Shown here: piece by piece, positions 9,247-17,610 of the stretch
Layout of the letters: each line of letters begins with the position of its first letter
Position numbering within the stretch: the first letter of the stretch is position 1
Assembly: GCA_017354375.1 (NCBI GenBank)
Contig: JAFMRC010000012.1
Span: 1 to 36,122, forward strand
Source: Nocardiopsaceae bacterium
GTDB taxonomy: Bacteria > Actinomycetota > Actinomycetes > Streptosporangiales > Streptosporangiaceae
Length of the DNA stretch: 36,122 nucleotides
Direction: 5' to 3'
Notes under the pieces: generated by a model
What the model was told of the DNA's origin: nothing
What the model saw: only the letters and a program-made list of their open reading frames with translations
Database searches by the model: none
Position numbers and translations under genes: made by a program

Positions 9247-10770
9247 TCAGAAGTCGAACGACTCGTGGTGGATGCGGTGACGGCGGATGCCGGCGGCGCG
9301 CAGCGATTTCACGGCCGCCTCGGTCATGCCGGGCGGGCCGCAGACGTAGGCCTCGTAACGGTGCAGGCCGGACACCGCCGCCGCCAGGGACTCCGGGGCG
9401 AGCGGGTCGTAGCCGAGATCCCTGCGAGATCCGATCACGTAGTACAGGGTGGCGCCCCGGTCGGCGGCGATCGCGTTCAGCTCGCGACGGAACACGATGT
9501 CGCGCGGGTGGCTGGCCCGGTAGATGAGCGTGATGCCGTCGGACATCCGCTTGGGGATCGCGGCGAACATCGCCCGGATCGGGGTGATGCCGACGCCGCC
9601 CGCGATGAGCAGGACGCGGCGGCTGCTGAGCGCGGGCGTGAACGCGCCATACGGCCCTTCCGCGATCACCCGGGTACCCGGCGGCACGCTGGCCAGCGCG
9701 GCGCTGTGGTCACCGCGAGCCTTCACCGTGATCCGCATCATGTCCTGGCGCGGCATCGCCGACAGCGAGTACGGGTGCGACTGCCACCACAGCTGCCTGG
9801 TGAGGAACCGCCACCGGAAGAACTGGCCCGGCTCGGCCCCGAGCTTGTCGAGGTCGCGCCCGGTGATGTACAGCGACACGACGTCGGGCGACTCCATCGC
9901 GGCACCGTACACGGTGAACCGGTGCCGGGCGGCGCGGAGCAGCGGGGTGAGGAAGCGGTACCAGGCAATCAGCGCGCCCGCCGTGATATACAGCGCCGAC
10001 CACGCGATCCGCGCGTCGGAGTGAGCCGAGAACTCCTGGCCGACCGCGAACTGGTGGCTGAAGGCGAGCGCGATCGCCAGGTACGTGTACAGGTGCGCGT
10101 AGTACCAGGTCTCGTAGCTCATCCGGCGGCGGGCGGCGCGGGCGGAGAAAGCGCCGACGCCGAGCAACAGGAACCAGGCCACGGTCGCCATCAGCACGTC
10201 GGGGTAGCTCGTCAGGAGCGTGACGGACTGGCTGGTGACCGATTCGTGCGCGGTGACCGCGTAGCCCCAGACGATGCCGATCACGTGGCCGGTGACCAGG
10301 GTGATGACGTACCGGCCGACGTTCGCGTGCCAGCGCGCTAGACGGTCGGAGCCGATGCCTCGCTCCAGCGGCGGCAGCCTGGCCATCAGCACGACCAGGA
10401 CAACGAAGCCGTACCCGGCCAGCAGGCCGAGGATCCGACCGGCGTTCGTGAGGATGGCGCCGGTTCCCTGGACCGACGGGGTATCACGCCACCACAGCCA
10501 GACGACGCCGAGCGCGCCGAGCGTGATGAGGGTTACCACGACGGCGGGCGCGACCGGACGGATGGCACGCCGCGGCGCGGTCCGAACCTGAGCCTGCGGC
10601 CCGGTACGAGGCCTTGCCATCGGCCCACTTCGGGACCCGGTCATCGGCCCGCTACGGGGCCCGGTCATCGGCCCACTTCGGGGGCCGGTCATCGGTCCCG
10701 ACTGGGATCCGGCCATCGGCCCCGACCGGCGGCTTGGCGCCGGAGGCGGGTAGCTGACGCGGACGGCCAC
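9247..10770 (-). CDS. Ferric-reductase-like transmembrane protein with FAD/NAD(P)H-binding reductase domain
   Basis: Multiple TM helices with conserved His, then PGQFFRWRFLTRQLWWQSHPYSLSAMP and RVLLIAGGVGITPIRAMF, ending YVCGPPGMTEAAVKSLRAAGI..HHESFDF. Confidence 0.9.
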   Translation of the reverse strand: MAVRVSYPPPAPSRRSGPMAGSQSGPMTGPRSGPMTGPRSGPMTGSRSGPMARPRTGPQAQVRTAPRRAIRPVAPAVVVTLITLGALGVVWLWWRDTPSVQGTGAILTNAGRILGLLAGYGFVVLVVLMARLPPLERGIGSDRLARWHANVGRYVITLVTGHVIGIVWGYAVTAHESVTSQSVTLLTSYPDVLMATVAWFLLLGVGAFSARAARRRMSYETWYYAHLYTYLAIALAFSHQFAVGQEFSAHSDARIAWSALYITAGALIAWYRFLTPLLRAARHRFTVYGAAMESPDVVSLYITGRDLDKLGAEPGQFFRWRFLTRQLWWQSHPYSLSAMPRQDMMRITVKARGDHSAALASVPPGTRVIAEGPYGAFTPALSSRRVLLIAGGVGITPIRAMFAAIPKRMSDGITLIYRASHPRDIVFRRELNAIAADRGATLYYVIGSRRDLGYDPLAPESLAAAVSGLHRYEAYVCGPPGMTEAAVKSLRAAGIRRHRIHHESFDF

Positions 10771-10840
10771 GTCATCTCCTCTCGGATCGGGCAGCCTGCC
10801 CCGATCTGGTCGGAATTACCTCATGTCCAGGTCTACGGGT

Positions 10841-10887
10841 AACTCGCTCCCATGGTTTGGGATGCGCCGCATCCGTAAGAGCGAGTT
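10841..10887. repeat. Nested inverted repeat upstream of the ferric-reductase-like gene
   Basis: AACTCGCTC (10841-10849) pairs with GAGCGAGTT (10879-10887) and encloses the 7-1-7 dyad GGATGCGCCGCATCC (10860-10874). Confidence 0.6.
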
Positions 10888-10957
10888 AAGAAATCCCGTA
10901 CCGAAGACTGAGCATTCAGAGGATTCGGAGAGGAAAGCGAGAGAGGGTCGCGGCCGA

Positions 10958-11019
10958 CCTCGCATCAACGGCACTTTGCTACGGCTGTAGGCGTAGCAAC
11001 GGCACTTTCATCCGGGGCG
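10958..11019. repeat. Dispersed hairpin repeat, copy A
   Basis: cctcgcatcaacggcactTTGCTACGgctgtaggCGTAGCAAcggcactttcatccggggcg; near-identical to 31498-31558. Confidence 0.75.
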
Positions 11020-11065
11020 AGGCGGGGGTCGGCGAGGCCGGGGCTGGGGAGGCCGAGGGGAGCGG

Positions 11066-11758
11066 TTACGAGCCGTCGGTGCGGACGCCGGTCTCGTCGA
11101 TGCGGGTGAGCATCTCTGCGGGATCGGCGAAAACGCGGTAGGCGCCGGCCCGCTCCAGTTCCTCGCGACCGTACCCACCGGATTGCACGCCGATGCCGAG
11201 CGCGCCCGCGCGGCGGGCGGCGAGCAGGTCCCAGACACTGTCGCCGACGACCATCGCGTGCCGCGGCTCGACGTCGAGCAGCGACGCCGCGGCCAGGAAC
11301 AGGTCCGGGTCGGGCTTAGCGTGCCGCACCAGGTCGCGCGTTACCATCGGGGTGTCCTCACCGAGCCCGAGCAGTTCCAGGGCGGGCCGGGCGGTCTCGG
11401 CCAGGCCGCTGGTGGCGATCGCCCACTTGGCGCCGACGCTGGTCAGCGTGGCCAGCAGCTCCCGGGCGCCGGGCAGGGCGGTGACCGAATCGCTTCGCTT
11501 GCGGAATTCGTCGGCGTGCGCGGCCTGCATCTGGGAGATCTCGTCCCGCGTCAGGGAACGGCCGGTCTCGCGCACCAGGGCGTGCGCGAGAAGGCCGCCG
11601 CTCATTCCGATTCGCCGGTGGATCCGCCACACCGAAAGGTCGATGCCGATGCTCGCCAGCGCCGCGTGCCAGGCGATCACGTGCTGATAGACGCTGTCGA
11701 TGAGGGTCCCGTCGAGGTCGAACAGGAACGCCGGGACCGGCGCCTCCGGGTAATCCAC
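11066..11758 (-). CDS. HAD family hydrolase (phosphatase/phosphoglycolate phosphatase-like)
   Basis: VPAFLFDLDGTLIDSVYQH; VGDSVWDLLAARRAGALGIGVQSGGYG. GTG start chosen at 11758; the upstream extension of the ORF is translated repeat DNA. Confidence 0.88.
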   Translation of the reverse strand: MDYPEAPVPAFLFDLDGTLIDSVYQHVIAWHAALASIGIDLSVWRIHRRIGMSGGLLAHALVRETGRSLTRDEISQMQAAHADEFRKRSDSVTALPGARELLATLTSVGAKWAIATSGLAETARPALELLGLGEDTPMVTRDLVRHAKPDPDLFLAAASLLDVEPRHAMVVGDSVWDLLAARRAGALGIGVQSGGYGREELERAGAYRVFADPAEMLTRIDETGVRTDGS

Positions 11759-11814
11759 CCGTCCAGTGTGGCACAACGGCGTGCCACCCCACCCCTCCCC
11801 CGCCCATCCCACTA

Positions 11815-12000
11815 GGCCCGAATGCGCACTTGGGCAACCTCTAGCTGGCCCGAGCGCGCACTTGGCACGTTTGGTGGCGGTGGGCGAGCGGGCCCGAATG
11901 CGCGCTTGGCACGTTTGGTGGCGGTGGGCGAGCAGGCCGAATGCGCACTTGGGCAACCTCTAGCTGGCCCAAGCGCGCACTTGGCACGCTGGGAGGTGGT
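11815..12000. repeat. Composite tandem repeat array (five related units)
   Basis: Core GCCCGAATGCGCACTTGG recurs with two alternating tails: GGCAACCTCTAGCTG and CACGTTTGGTGGCGGTGGGCGAGC(G/A)G. Confidence 0.8.
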
Positions 12001-12017
12001 GTGGCGCGCGGGAGCGG

Positions 12018-13025
12018 TTAGGGACGCACGTGGGTCTTGATGCCGCGGCTGTTGCGGACGCGGTCCAGGGCCTCGCCGAACTCCTCGAGCGGGAGCGGCT
12101 CGGACAGCAGCGGGCGCACGTCCACCGCGCCGGACGCCAGCAGTTCCACGGCGGGCGCGAAGCTGCGCAGGATCGCCATCGACCCGGTGATCGTGATCTC
12201 ATCGTTGTAGATGCGGAACGGCGACGCCGCGATCGACGCGTCCGCCGCCGACACTCCGAACACCAGCAGCCGCCCGCCGCGGTCCAGGAGCCCGGCCGCG
12301 CCCTCGATCACGGGCGCGACTCCGGTGGCGTCGACGGCGATCTCGAAGCGCTGGTCCGCGAGCTCGGCGAGGTCCGTGGCCACGGCGGAGGCACCCAGCT
12401 TGCGCGCCACCTCCAGGCGGGCCGGAACGCGGTCGACAACCGTTACCGGCCCGTAGCCGAAGTGCACCATCAGCTGCAGCAGGAGCAGGCCCATCGTGCC
12501 GGCCCCGGTCAGCACCGCCGTGTCACCGGCGGTGCCGCTAAGCCCGGGGGGGCCGAGCCGCCGCAGGCCATGCACCGCGCACGCCAGCGGCTCGGTCATC
12601 GCGCCCTGCTGCCCGTCCAGCCCTGGCGGCAAGCGGTACGCGTTGACGGCGGGGACGGCGACGTACTCGGCGAACGCGCCGTCGATCGTGTCGCCGATCG
12701 CTCCCCAGTTCTCGCACAGGTTGTCCCGCCCCGCCCGGCAGCGCCTGCAGTAGCCGCAGAACAGCGACGGATCGACCGCGACCCTGTCCCCCGCCGACAA
12801 GCCGAGGGACACGTCGGGGGAGACGGCGGCGATCGTTCCGGCGAATTCGTGACCGGGGGTGATCGGATACGGGGTCGGCGGGAACTCGCCATCCATGATG
12901 TGCAGGTCCGTGCCGCAAACTCCGCACGCCTCCACCCTGACGACGATCTGCCCCTCACCCGGCGCCGGGTCCGGCACCTCCGCCACCCGGAAGCTGCCGG
13001 GGCGGTCGAGCACGATGGCCCGCAT
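12018..13025 (-). CDS. Zinc-dependent medium-chain alcohol/polyol dehydrogenase
   Basis: VEACGVCGTDLHIMDGEFP...PITPGHEFAGTIAAV...GDRVAVDPSLFCGYCRRCRAGRDNLCENW. Confidence 0.93.
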   Translation of the reverse strand: MRAIVLDRPGSFRVAEVPDPAPGEGQIVVRVEACGVCGTDLHIMDGEFPPTPYPITPGHEFAGTIAAVSPDVSLGLSAGDRVAVDPSLFCGYCRRCRAGRDNLCENWGAIGDTIDGAFAEYVAVPAVNAYRLPPGLDGQQGAMTEPLACAVHGLRRLGPPGLSGTAGDTAVLTGAGTMGLLLLQLMVHFGYGPVTVVDRVPARLEVARKLGASAVATDLAELADQRFEIAVDATGVAPVIEGAAGLLDRGGRLLVFGVSAADASIAASPFRIYNDEITITGSMAILRSFAPAVELLASGAVDVRPLLSEPLPLEEFGEALDRVRNSRGIKTHVRP

Positions 13026-13045
13026 GACACCTCCTATAAGCAGTG

Positions 13046-14185
13046 TTAGGCCGCGATGCGGGCGCCCGTTCCCGGGTGGAACGCGAGCACGTCCGCGGGA
13101 TCCACGCTAAGCGTGACCTTTTCCCCGGGGGACGGCGGCCTGCGCCCCTCCGCCCGCGCCACCACCGGGTCGCCGCCCCTCTCGCCAGGGACGCCGCCGG
13201 AGTCGCCGCCGGAGTCGCCGTCCAGGCGGACGTGCAGCAGCGCGTCCGCGCCTAGCTCCTCGACCAGGATCACATGGCCGGATAGGAGTCGCGACGATCC
13301 GTTCGGTATACCGGGGTTGTCCTTGGTGGTAAGCCGCAGGTGCTCGGGCCGGATGCCGACGACCACCTCGCTCAGCCCGGATGGGAGCCCGGGCGGGAGC
13401 GGGATCACGGTGCCGGGCAGGAGGGCGCCGCCGTCGGCGAGCGGGGCGGTGCGCAGGTTCATCGCGGGCGAGCCGATGAAGCCGGCCACGAACTGGTTGA
13501 CCGGGTTGTCGTACAGCTCGCGCGGGGTGCCGCACTGCTGCAGCCTGCCGCCGGACAGCACCGCCACCCGGTGGCCCATCGTCATCGCCTCCACCTGGTC
13601 GTGGGTGACGTAGACCGTCGTGATGCCCAGGCGCCGCTGCAGCTCGGCGATCTGGCCGCGGGTGTGCACGCGGAGCTTGGCGTCCAGGTTGGACAGCGGC
13701 TCGTCCATGAGGAAGACCTTCGGCTCGCGGACGATCGCACGGCCCATGGCGACGCGCTGGCGCTGGCCGCCGGACAGCTGCTTCGGCTTGCGGTCGAGCA
13801 TCGACTCGTCCAGGTCGAGGAGCCTGGCGGCCTCGCGGACCCTACGGTCGCGTTCGGGCTTCGGGACCCGCTGCATCTTCAGGGCGAAGCCCATGTTCTC
13901 GGCGACGGTCTTGCCCGGGTACAGGGCGTAGTTCTGGAAGACCATGGCGATGTCGCGGTCCTTGGGCGGCGTGCCGCTGACATCCGCGCCGCCGATCTCG
14001 ACCCTCCCGGCGTCCACCGGTTCCAGGCCCGCGAGCATGCGCAGTGCCGTCGTCTTGCCGGAGCCGGACGGGCCGACGAGCACCATGAACTCGCCGTCCT
14101 TGATCCCCAGGTCGAGCGTGTCCACCGCCGGGACCGCGCCCTTGGCGTAGACGCGGCTGGCCTTGGAGTAGGTGACTGCTGCCAT
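13046..14185 (-). CDS. Sugar ABC transporter ATP-binding protein (MalK/UgpC/MsmX type)
   Basis: VLVGPSGSGKTTALRMLAGLEP, QLSGGQRQRVAMGRAIVREPKVFLMDEPLSNLDAKLR, C-terminal regulatory domain. Start set at MAAVTYSKASRVY. Confidence 0.93.
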   Translation of the reverse strand: MAAVTYSKASRVYAKGAVPAVDTLDLGIKDGEFMVLVGPSGSGKTTALRMLAGLEPVDAGRVEIGGADVSGTPPKDRDIAMVFQNYALYPGKTVAENMGFALKMQRVPKPERDRRVREAARLLDLDESMLDRKPKQLSGGQRQRVAMGRAIVREPKVFLMDEPLSNLDAKLRVHTRGQIAELQRRLGITTVYVTHDQVEAMTMGHRVAVLSGGRLQQCGTPRELYDNPVNQFVAGFIGSPAMNLRTAPLADGGALLPGTVIPLPPGLPSGLSEVVVGIRPEHLRLTTKDNPGIPNGSSRLLSGHVILVEELGADALLHVRLDGDSGGDSGGVPGERGGDPVVARAEGRRPPSPGEKVTLSVDPADVLAFHPGTGARIAA

Positions 14186-15063
14186 TACTTGATCGCTCCC
14201 ATCGAGAGGCCGCGGACCAGGGACCGCTGCGCGATCCAGCCGACGATGATCACCGGGACGGAGGCGACCGTCGCCGCCGCCGACAGGTGCGCGATGTACA
14301 GGCCCTCCTGCGGTACGGAGCTGATCAGGAACATCGGCATCGTCGCGGCCTTGGTGACGGTCAGGTTGAGGGCCAGGAACAGCTCGTTCCAGGCGAAGAT
14401 GACGCAGATGAGCGCGGTGGAGACCAGGCCGGGCGAGACCACGGGCATGATGACCTCGGTGATCTCCCGGATCCGTCCCGCGCCGTCGAGGCGGGCGGCC
14501 TCCAGGGTCTCGGACGGGACCTCCAGCATGAACGAGCGCAGCATCCAGATCGCCAGCGGCAGGTTCATCGCGGCGTACAGGATGATCAGCGCCCAGATGC
14601 TGTCCAGCAGGCCGGTCCGCAGCACCAGGATGTACAGCGGCCCGATCGCGGCGACCACCGGCAGCATCTTGGTGGAGATGAAGAAGAACAGGCCGTCTCG
14701 CCACCGTTTCACCGGCCGTACCGATAGGGCGTAGGCGGCGGGCAGGCCCAGGACCAGCACCAGGATGGTGGAGCCGATCGTGGCGATGGCGGAGTTGGTG
14801 ATGTAGGGCCCCATGCCGCTGAAGACGATTGTGAATTCGCTGAGCGTCGGGCTGAAGGTGAACCGCGGCGGCCAGGTCTCGGCGGCCGACTCCGGCTTGA
14901 AGGCCGTGATCACCATCCAGCCGATCGGCAGGAAGACGATCAGGCCGACGATCCAGGCGCCGAGGGTGAGGCCGGTCTTGCGGGCGACCGCCTTCCCGGA
15001 CGTGCTCTTCGTGGGTACGGCCGGCACGGTGTTGCTGTTATCAACCGGGGCTATCGCGGTCAT
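14185..15063 (-). CDS. Carbohydrate ABC transporter permease (MalG type)
   Basis: C-terminal EAARLDGAGRIREITEVIMPVVSPGLVSTALICVIFAWNE (EAA motif); ends GLSMGAIK. Start at MTAIAPVDNSN. Confidence 0.92.
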   Translation of the reverse strand: MTAIAPVDNSNTVPAVPTKSTSGKAVARKTGLTLGAWIVGLIVFLPIGWMVITAFKPESAAETWPPRFTFSPTLSEFTIVFSGMGPYITNSAIATIGSTILVLVLGLPAAYALSVRPVKRWRDGLFFFISTKMLPVVAAIGPLYILVLRTGLLDSIWALIILYAAMNLPLAIWMLRSFMLEVPSETLEAARLDGAGRIREITEVIMPVVSPGLVSTALICVIFAWNELFLALNLTVTKAATMPMFLISSVPQEGLYIAHLSAAATVASVPVIIVGWIAQRSLVRGLSMGAIK

Positions 15064-15998
15064 CGTGCCTCCTCGAACTGGAAGACCCGGGCGAACATCC
15101 GCAGCGCGAACGACGCCACGATGATCGTCAGGACCACGGTGACCACGCCCGCCGCGGCCGAGCCGCCGATGTCGAACGCGTAGTTCACCTTCTCGTACAG
15201 GTAGTAGGGCAGGGTCGTGGTCTGCGTGCCGGGTCCGCCCTGGGTCATCAGCCGGATCTGGTCGAACGTGGTCACCAGGTAGATCGTGCCGAGCAGGATG
15301 CCGAGCTCCAGGTACGGCCGCAGGTGCGGGACCGTCAGCTCGCGGAAGGTGGACCAGGCACTTGCCCCGTCGACCTTCGCCGCTTCCAGGACGTCGCCGG
15401 GCTGGCTCTGCAGCCCGGCCAGGACGATCAGCATCATGAACGGCATCCACTGCCAGACCATGACGACGATGACCGTGCCGTAGGCGTGATTGGACAGCCA
15501 GGCCTCGTGGTTGACGCCGAACGGCGCCAGCAGGTAGTTCAGCAGGCCGAAGTTCGGGTCGAGCATCGGTCCCTGCCAGATCAGGGCGGCCGCGGCCGGC
15601 ATGACCAGGAACGGCGTGATGATCAGGGTCCGCACGACGCCCCGGCCGGGGAACTTCCGGTCCAGGAGGACGGCGAGCGCGGTCCCGATGATCACCGTCA
15701 GCAGGACGGCGATGACCGTCATGGTCACGGTGCGGACGATCGCGTTCAGGAAGTCGGGGTCGGTGAAGACGTGCGCGTAGTTGCTGACGCCGTTGAACCA
15801 GGAGCCGCCGGGCTCGTTCCAGTAATAGCTCTGGAAGCTGTACCAGATCATCACCAGGAACGGGACCTGGGTGACGATGATGGTGTAGAGGAGGGCGGGC
15901 AGCAGCGGCAGCCGCCGTGACCATTTCTCGCGGGCGCTCATCGCGCGCGGCCGCGGGCCGGCCGGGGCGGTGGGCGGCGCTTGTTCGAGGACAGCCAT
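15060..15998 (-). CDS. Sugar ABC transporter permease (MalF/UgpA type)
   Basis: LPALLYTIIVTQVPFLVMIWYSFQSY...DVLEAAKVDGASAWSTFRELTVPHLRPYLELGILL; ATGA-type overlap with the next gene. Confidence 0.92.
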   Translation of the reverse strand: MAVLEQAPPTAPAGPRPRAMSAREKWSRRLPLLPALLYTIIVTQVPFLVMIWYSFQSYYWNEPGGSWFNGVSNYAHVFTDPDFLNAIVRTVTMTVIAVLLTVIIGTALAVLLDRKFPGRGVVRTLIITPFLVMPAAAALIWQGPMLDPNFGLLNYLLAPFGVNHEAWLSNHAYGTVIVVMVWQWMPFMMLIVLAGLQSQPGDVLEAAKVDGASAWSTFRELTVPHLRPYLELGILLGTIYLVTTFDQIRLMTQGGPGTQTTTLPYYLYEKVNYAFDIGGSAAAGVVTVVLTIIVASFALRMFARVFQFEEAR

Positions 15999-16025
15999 GG
16001 TGTTTTCCTCAGCGGGGTATGCGGG

Positions 16026-17405
16026 TTAACGGCCGTTGGTACCTGACAGCTGCTTCGGGGTGTAGATCGAGGCGTAGTTCTGGCTTGTCTGCAGGGCCTG
16101 GGACACCGATTCCGATCCGGAGATCGCGCCCGCGATCTGCTCGCCGACCTGCAGGCCGAGCGTCTCGAACTGCGGGACATCGACGTACTGGATGCCGACG
16201 TACGGCGCGGGATGCACCGTCGGGTGGTCGGGGTTGACGCCGTCGAGCGACTTCAGCGTGATGTTCGCGAACGGGGCGGCGGCCTTCTGGTAGGCCGGGT
16301 TCTTGTACAACGAGGTCCGGGCGCCGGGCGGGACGGCGGACCAGCCGTACTTCTTGGCCACCAGGTCGTCGTAGGCCTTCGACGAGGCCCAGGAGGCGAA
16401 CTTCCAGGCGGCGGCCTGGTCGGGGGTGCCGGACGGGATGCCCATCGCCCACGAGTACAGCCAGCCCGAGTCCCTGGTTTTCTCGGTCGGCGCGTAGGCG
16501 TAGCCGGTGTCCCTGGCGATCGACGGGTAGCTGCCGACGATCGAGGTGGCGGCGACCGTCGAGTCGTACCACATCGCGCACTGGCCCTGGCCGTACAGCG
16601 TCAGGAGCTGGTTGAAGCTGTCGTTGGAGGCGCCGGACTCGCCGTACTTCCGGGTCAGGTTGACGTAGAACTTCACCGCGTTCTCGAACGCGGGCGAGGT
16701 GAGCTCCGGCTTCCAGCCCGGGCCGAACCACTGGCCGCCGAACGTGTTCACCACCGTGTCGATCGACGCCATGTTGTCTCCCCAGCCGGCCAGGCCCCGC
16801 AGGCAGATGCCCGCGACCTTGCCCGGCTGGTTGAGCCTGGCGGCGTCTTTGGCGACTTCCTGCCAGGTCGGGTGAGCCGGCATCGTGATGCCGGCCTTCT
16901 TCAGCAGGCTCTTGCGGTAGTACAGCATCGAGGACTCGCCGTAGAACGGGGCCGCGTACAGGCCGCCCTTGTACGACAGGGCCTTGGCCACCGGCGGCAG
17001 CAGGTCCTTGGCGTCGTAGCCGGGGTCATTCTTGATGTACTTCGTCGTCAGGTTGTCCAGCCAGCCGTTCTTCGCGAACAGCGGCGCCTCGTACGGGCTG
17101 ATCATGACGATGTTGAACTCGTTGCTGTGGGTGGCCACGTCCTTCTCGATGGCCGCCCGCAGGTCGCCCTCGGTGTAGACCGCGAAATTGACGTGGATGC
17201 CGGGGTTCTCCTTCTCGAACACCTGCTTCGTCAGCGGGATCATCTGATCGGTGATCAGCGGGTTGGAGACGACGGCCACGGTGATGGTGCCGGTGGTGCT
17301 GTCCTGGGTGGCCTTCGGGACGTTCCCCCCGCTGGCGCAGGCCGTGGCCAGCGTCATCACGGCCGCCGTGAGGACAACCGGGATCCTGGGCCGGGTCAAC
17401 TTCAT
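16026..17405 (-). CDS. Extracellular sugar-binding lipoprotein of the ABC transporter
   Basis: MKLTRPRIPVVLTAAVMTLATACASGG (lipobox), then ITVAVVSNPLITDQMIPLTKQVFEKENPGIHVNF; GGAGG ribosome-binding site before the ATG. Confidence 0.92.
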   Translation of the reverse strand: MKLTRPRIPVVLTAAVMTLATACASGGNVPKATQDSTTGTITVAVVSNPLITDQMIPLTKQVFEKENPGIHVNFAVYTEGDLRAAIEKDVATHSNEFNIVMISPYEAPLFAKNGWLDNLTTKYIKNDPGYDAKDLLPPVAKALSYKGGLYAAPFYGESSMLYYRKSLLKKAGITMPAHPTWQEVAKDAARLNQPGKVAGICLRGLAGWGDNMASIDTVVNTFGGQWFGPGWKPELTSPAFENAVKFYVNLTRKYGESGASNDSFNQLLTLYGQGQCAMWYDSTVAATSIVGSYPSIARDTGYAYAPTEKTRDSGWLYSWAMGIPSGTPDQAAAWKFASWASSKAYDDLVAKKYGWSAVPPGARTSLYKNPAYQKAAAPFANITLKSLDGVNPDHPTVHPAPYVGIQYVDVPQFETLGLQVGEQIAGAISGSESVSQALQTSQNYASIYTPKQLSGTNGR

Positions 17406-17440
17406 GGACCGCACCTCCGCAGGCCTGACGACGTTCCGAA

Positions 17441-17467
17441 TGCATGCCTTGCATGCCTTGCATGCCT
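17441..17467. repeat. Three exact tandem copies of the 9-mer TGCATGCCT in the solute-binding protein gene leader
   Basis: tgcatgcct tgcatgcct tgcatgcct, directly visible. Confidence 0.9.
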
Positions 17468-17478
17468 TTATGCTCGTT

Positions 17479-17495
17479 TGAGCGGATATCGCTCA
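17479..17495. promoter_or_regulatory. Candidate operator TGAGCG-GATAT-CGCTCA
   Basis: 6-5-6 perfect dyad between the divergent transporter operon and the SorC-type regulator. Confidence 0.5.
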
Positions 17496-17564
17496 GATGT
17501 CTATGCCTCCACACACTGAACTCGGCTCTGGGCAAAGTCAAGGTTCGCTGCCAATATGAGGTTT

Positions 17565-17600
17565 GAGCGCTCAGACGAGCGCTCAGACGAGCGCTCAGGG
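17565..17600. promoter_or_regulatory. Triple tandem GAGCGCTC operator-like array (12-bp period)
   Basis: gagcgctcagac gagcgctcagac gagcgctcaggg immediately before the ribosome-binding site and ATG of the regulator gene. Half-sites match the 17479-17495 dyad. Confidence 0.55.
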
Positions 17601-17610
17601 GAGGAGGGGC

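Noticed and set aside
11759-11956. N-terminal extension MPKCAFGLLAHRHQTCQ... of the HAD protein
   Set aside because: It is translation of the tandem repeat array, not a protein domain.
11815-12000. Possible CRISPR array
   Set aside because: Units are contiguous with two alternating tails and no unique spacers; no cas genes nearby.
12030-13049. Plus-strand ORF of 339 aa antisense to the Zn-dehydrogenase
   Set aside because: No domain signature; mirrors third-position GC bias of the real gene.
13340-14734. 464-aa plus-strand ORF opposite the ABC transporter genes
   Set aside because: Antisense shadow spanning two well-supported genes.
16212-17519. 435-aa plus-strand ORF opposite the solute-binding protein
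   Set aside because: Low-complexity antisense frame with no ribosome-binding site or recognisable motif.
17563-17610. TTG start giving an SAQTSAQTSAQ N-terminus on the SorC-type regulator
   Set aside because: The peptide is just translation of the GAGCGCTCAGAC array; a strong ribosome-binding site precedes the ATG at 17611.
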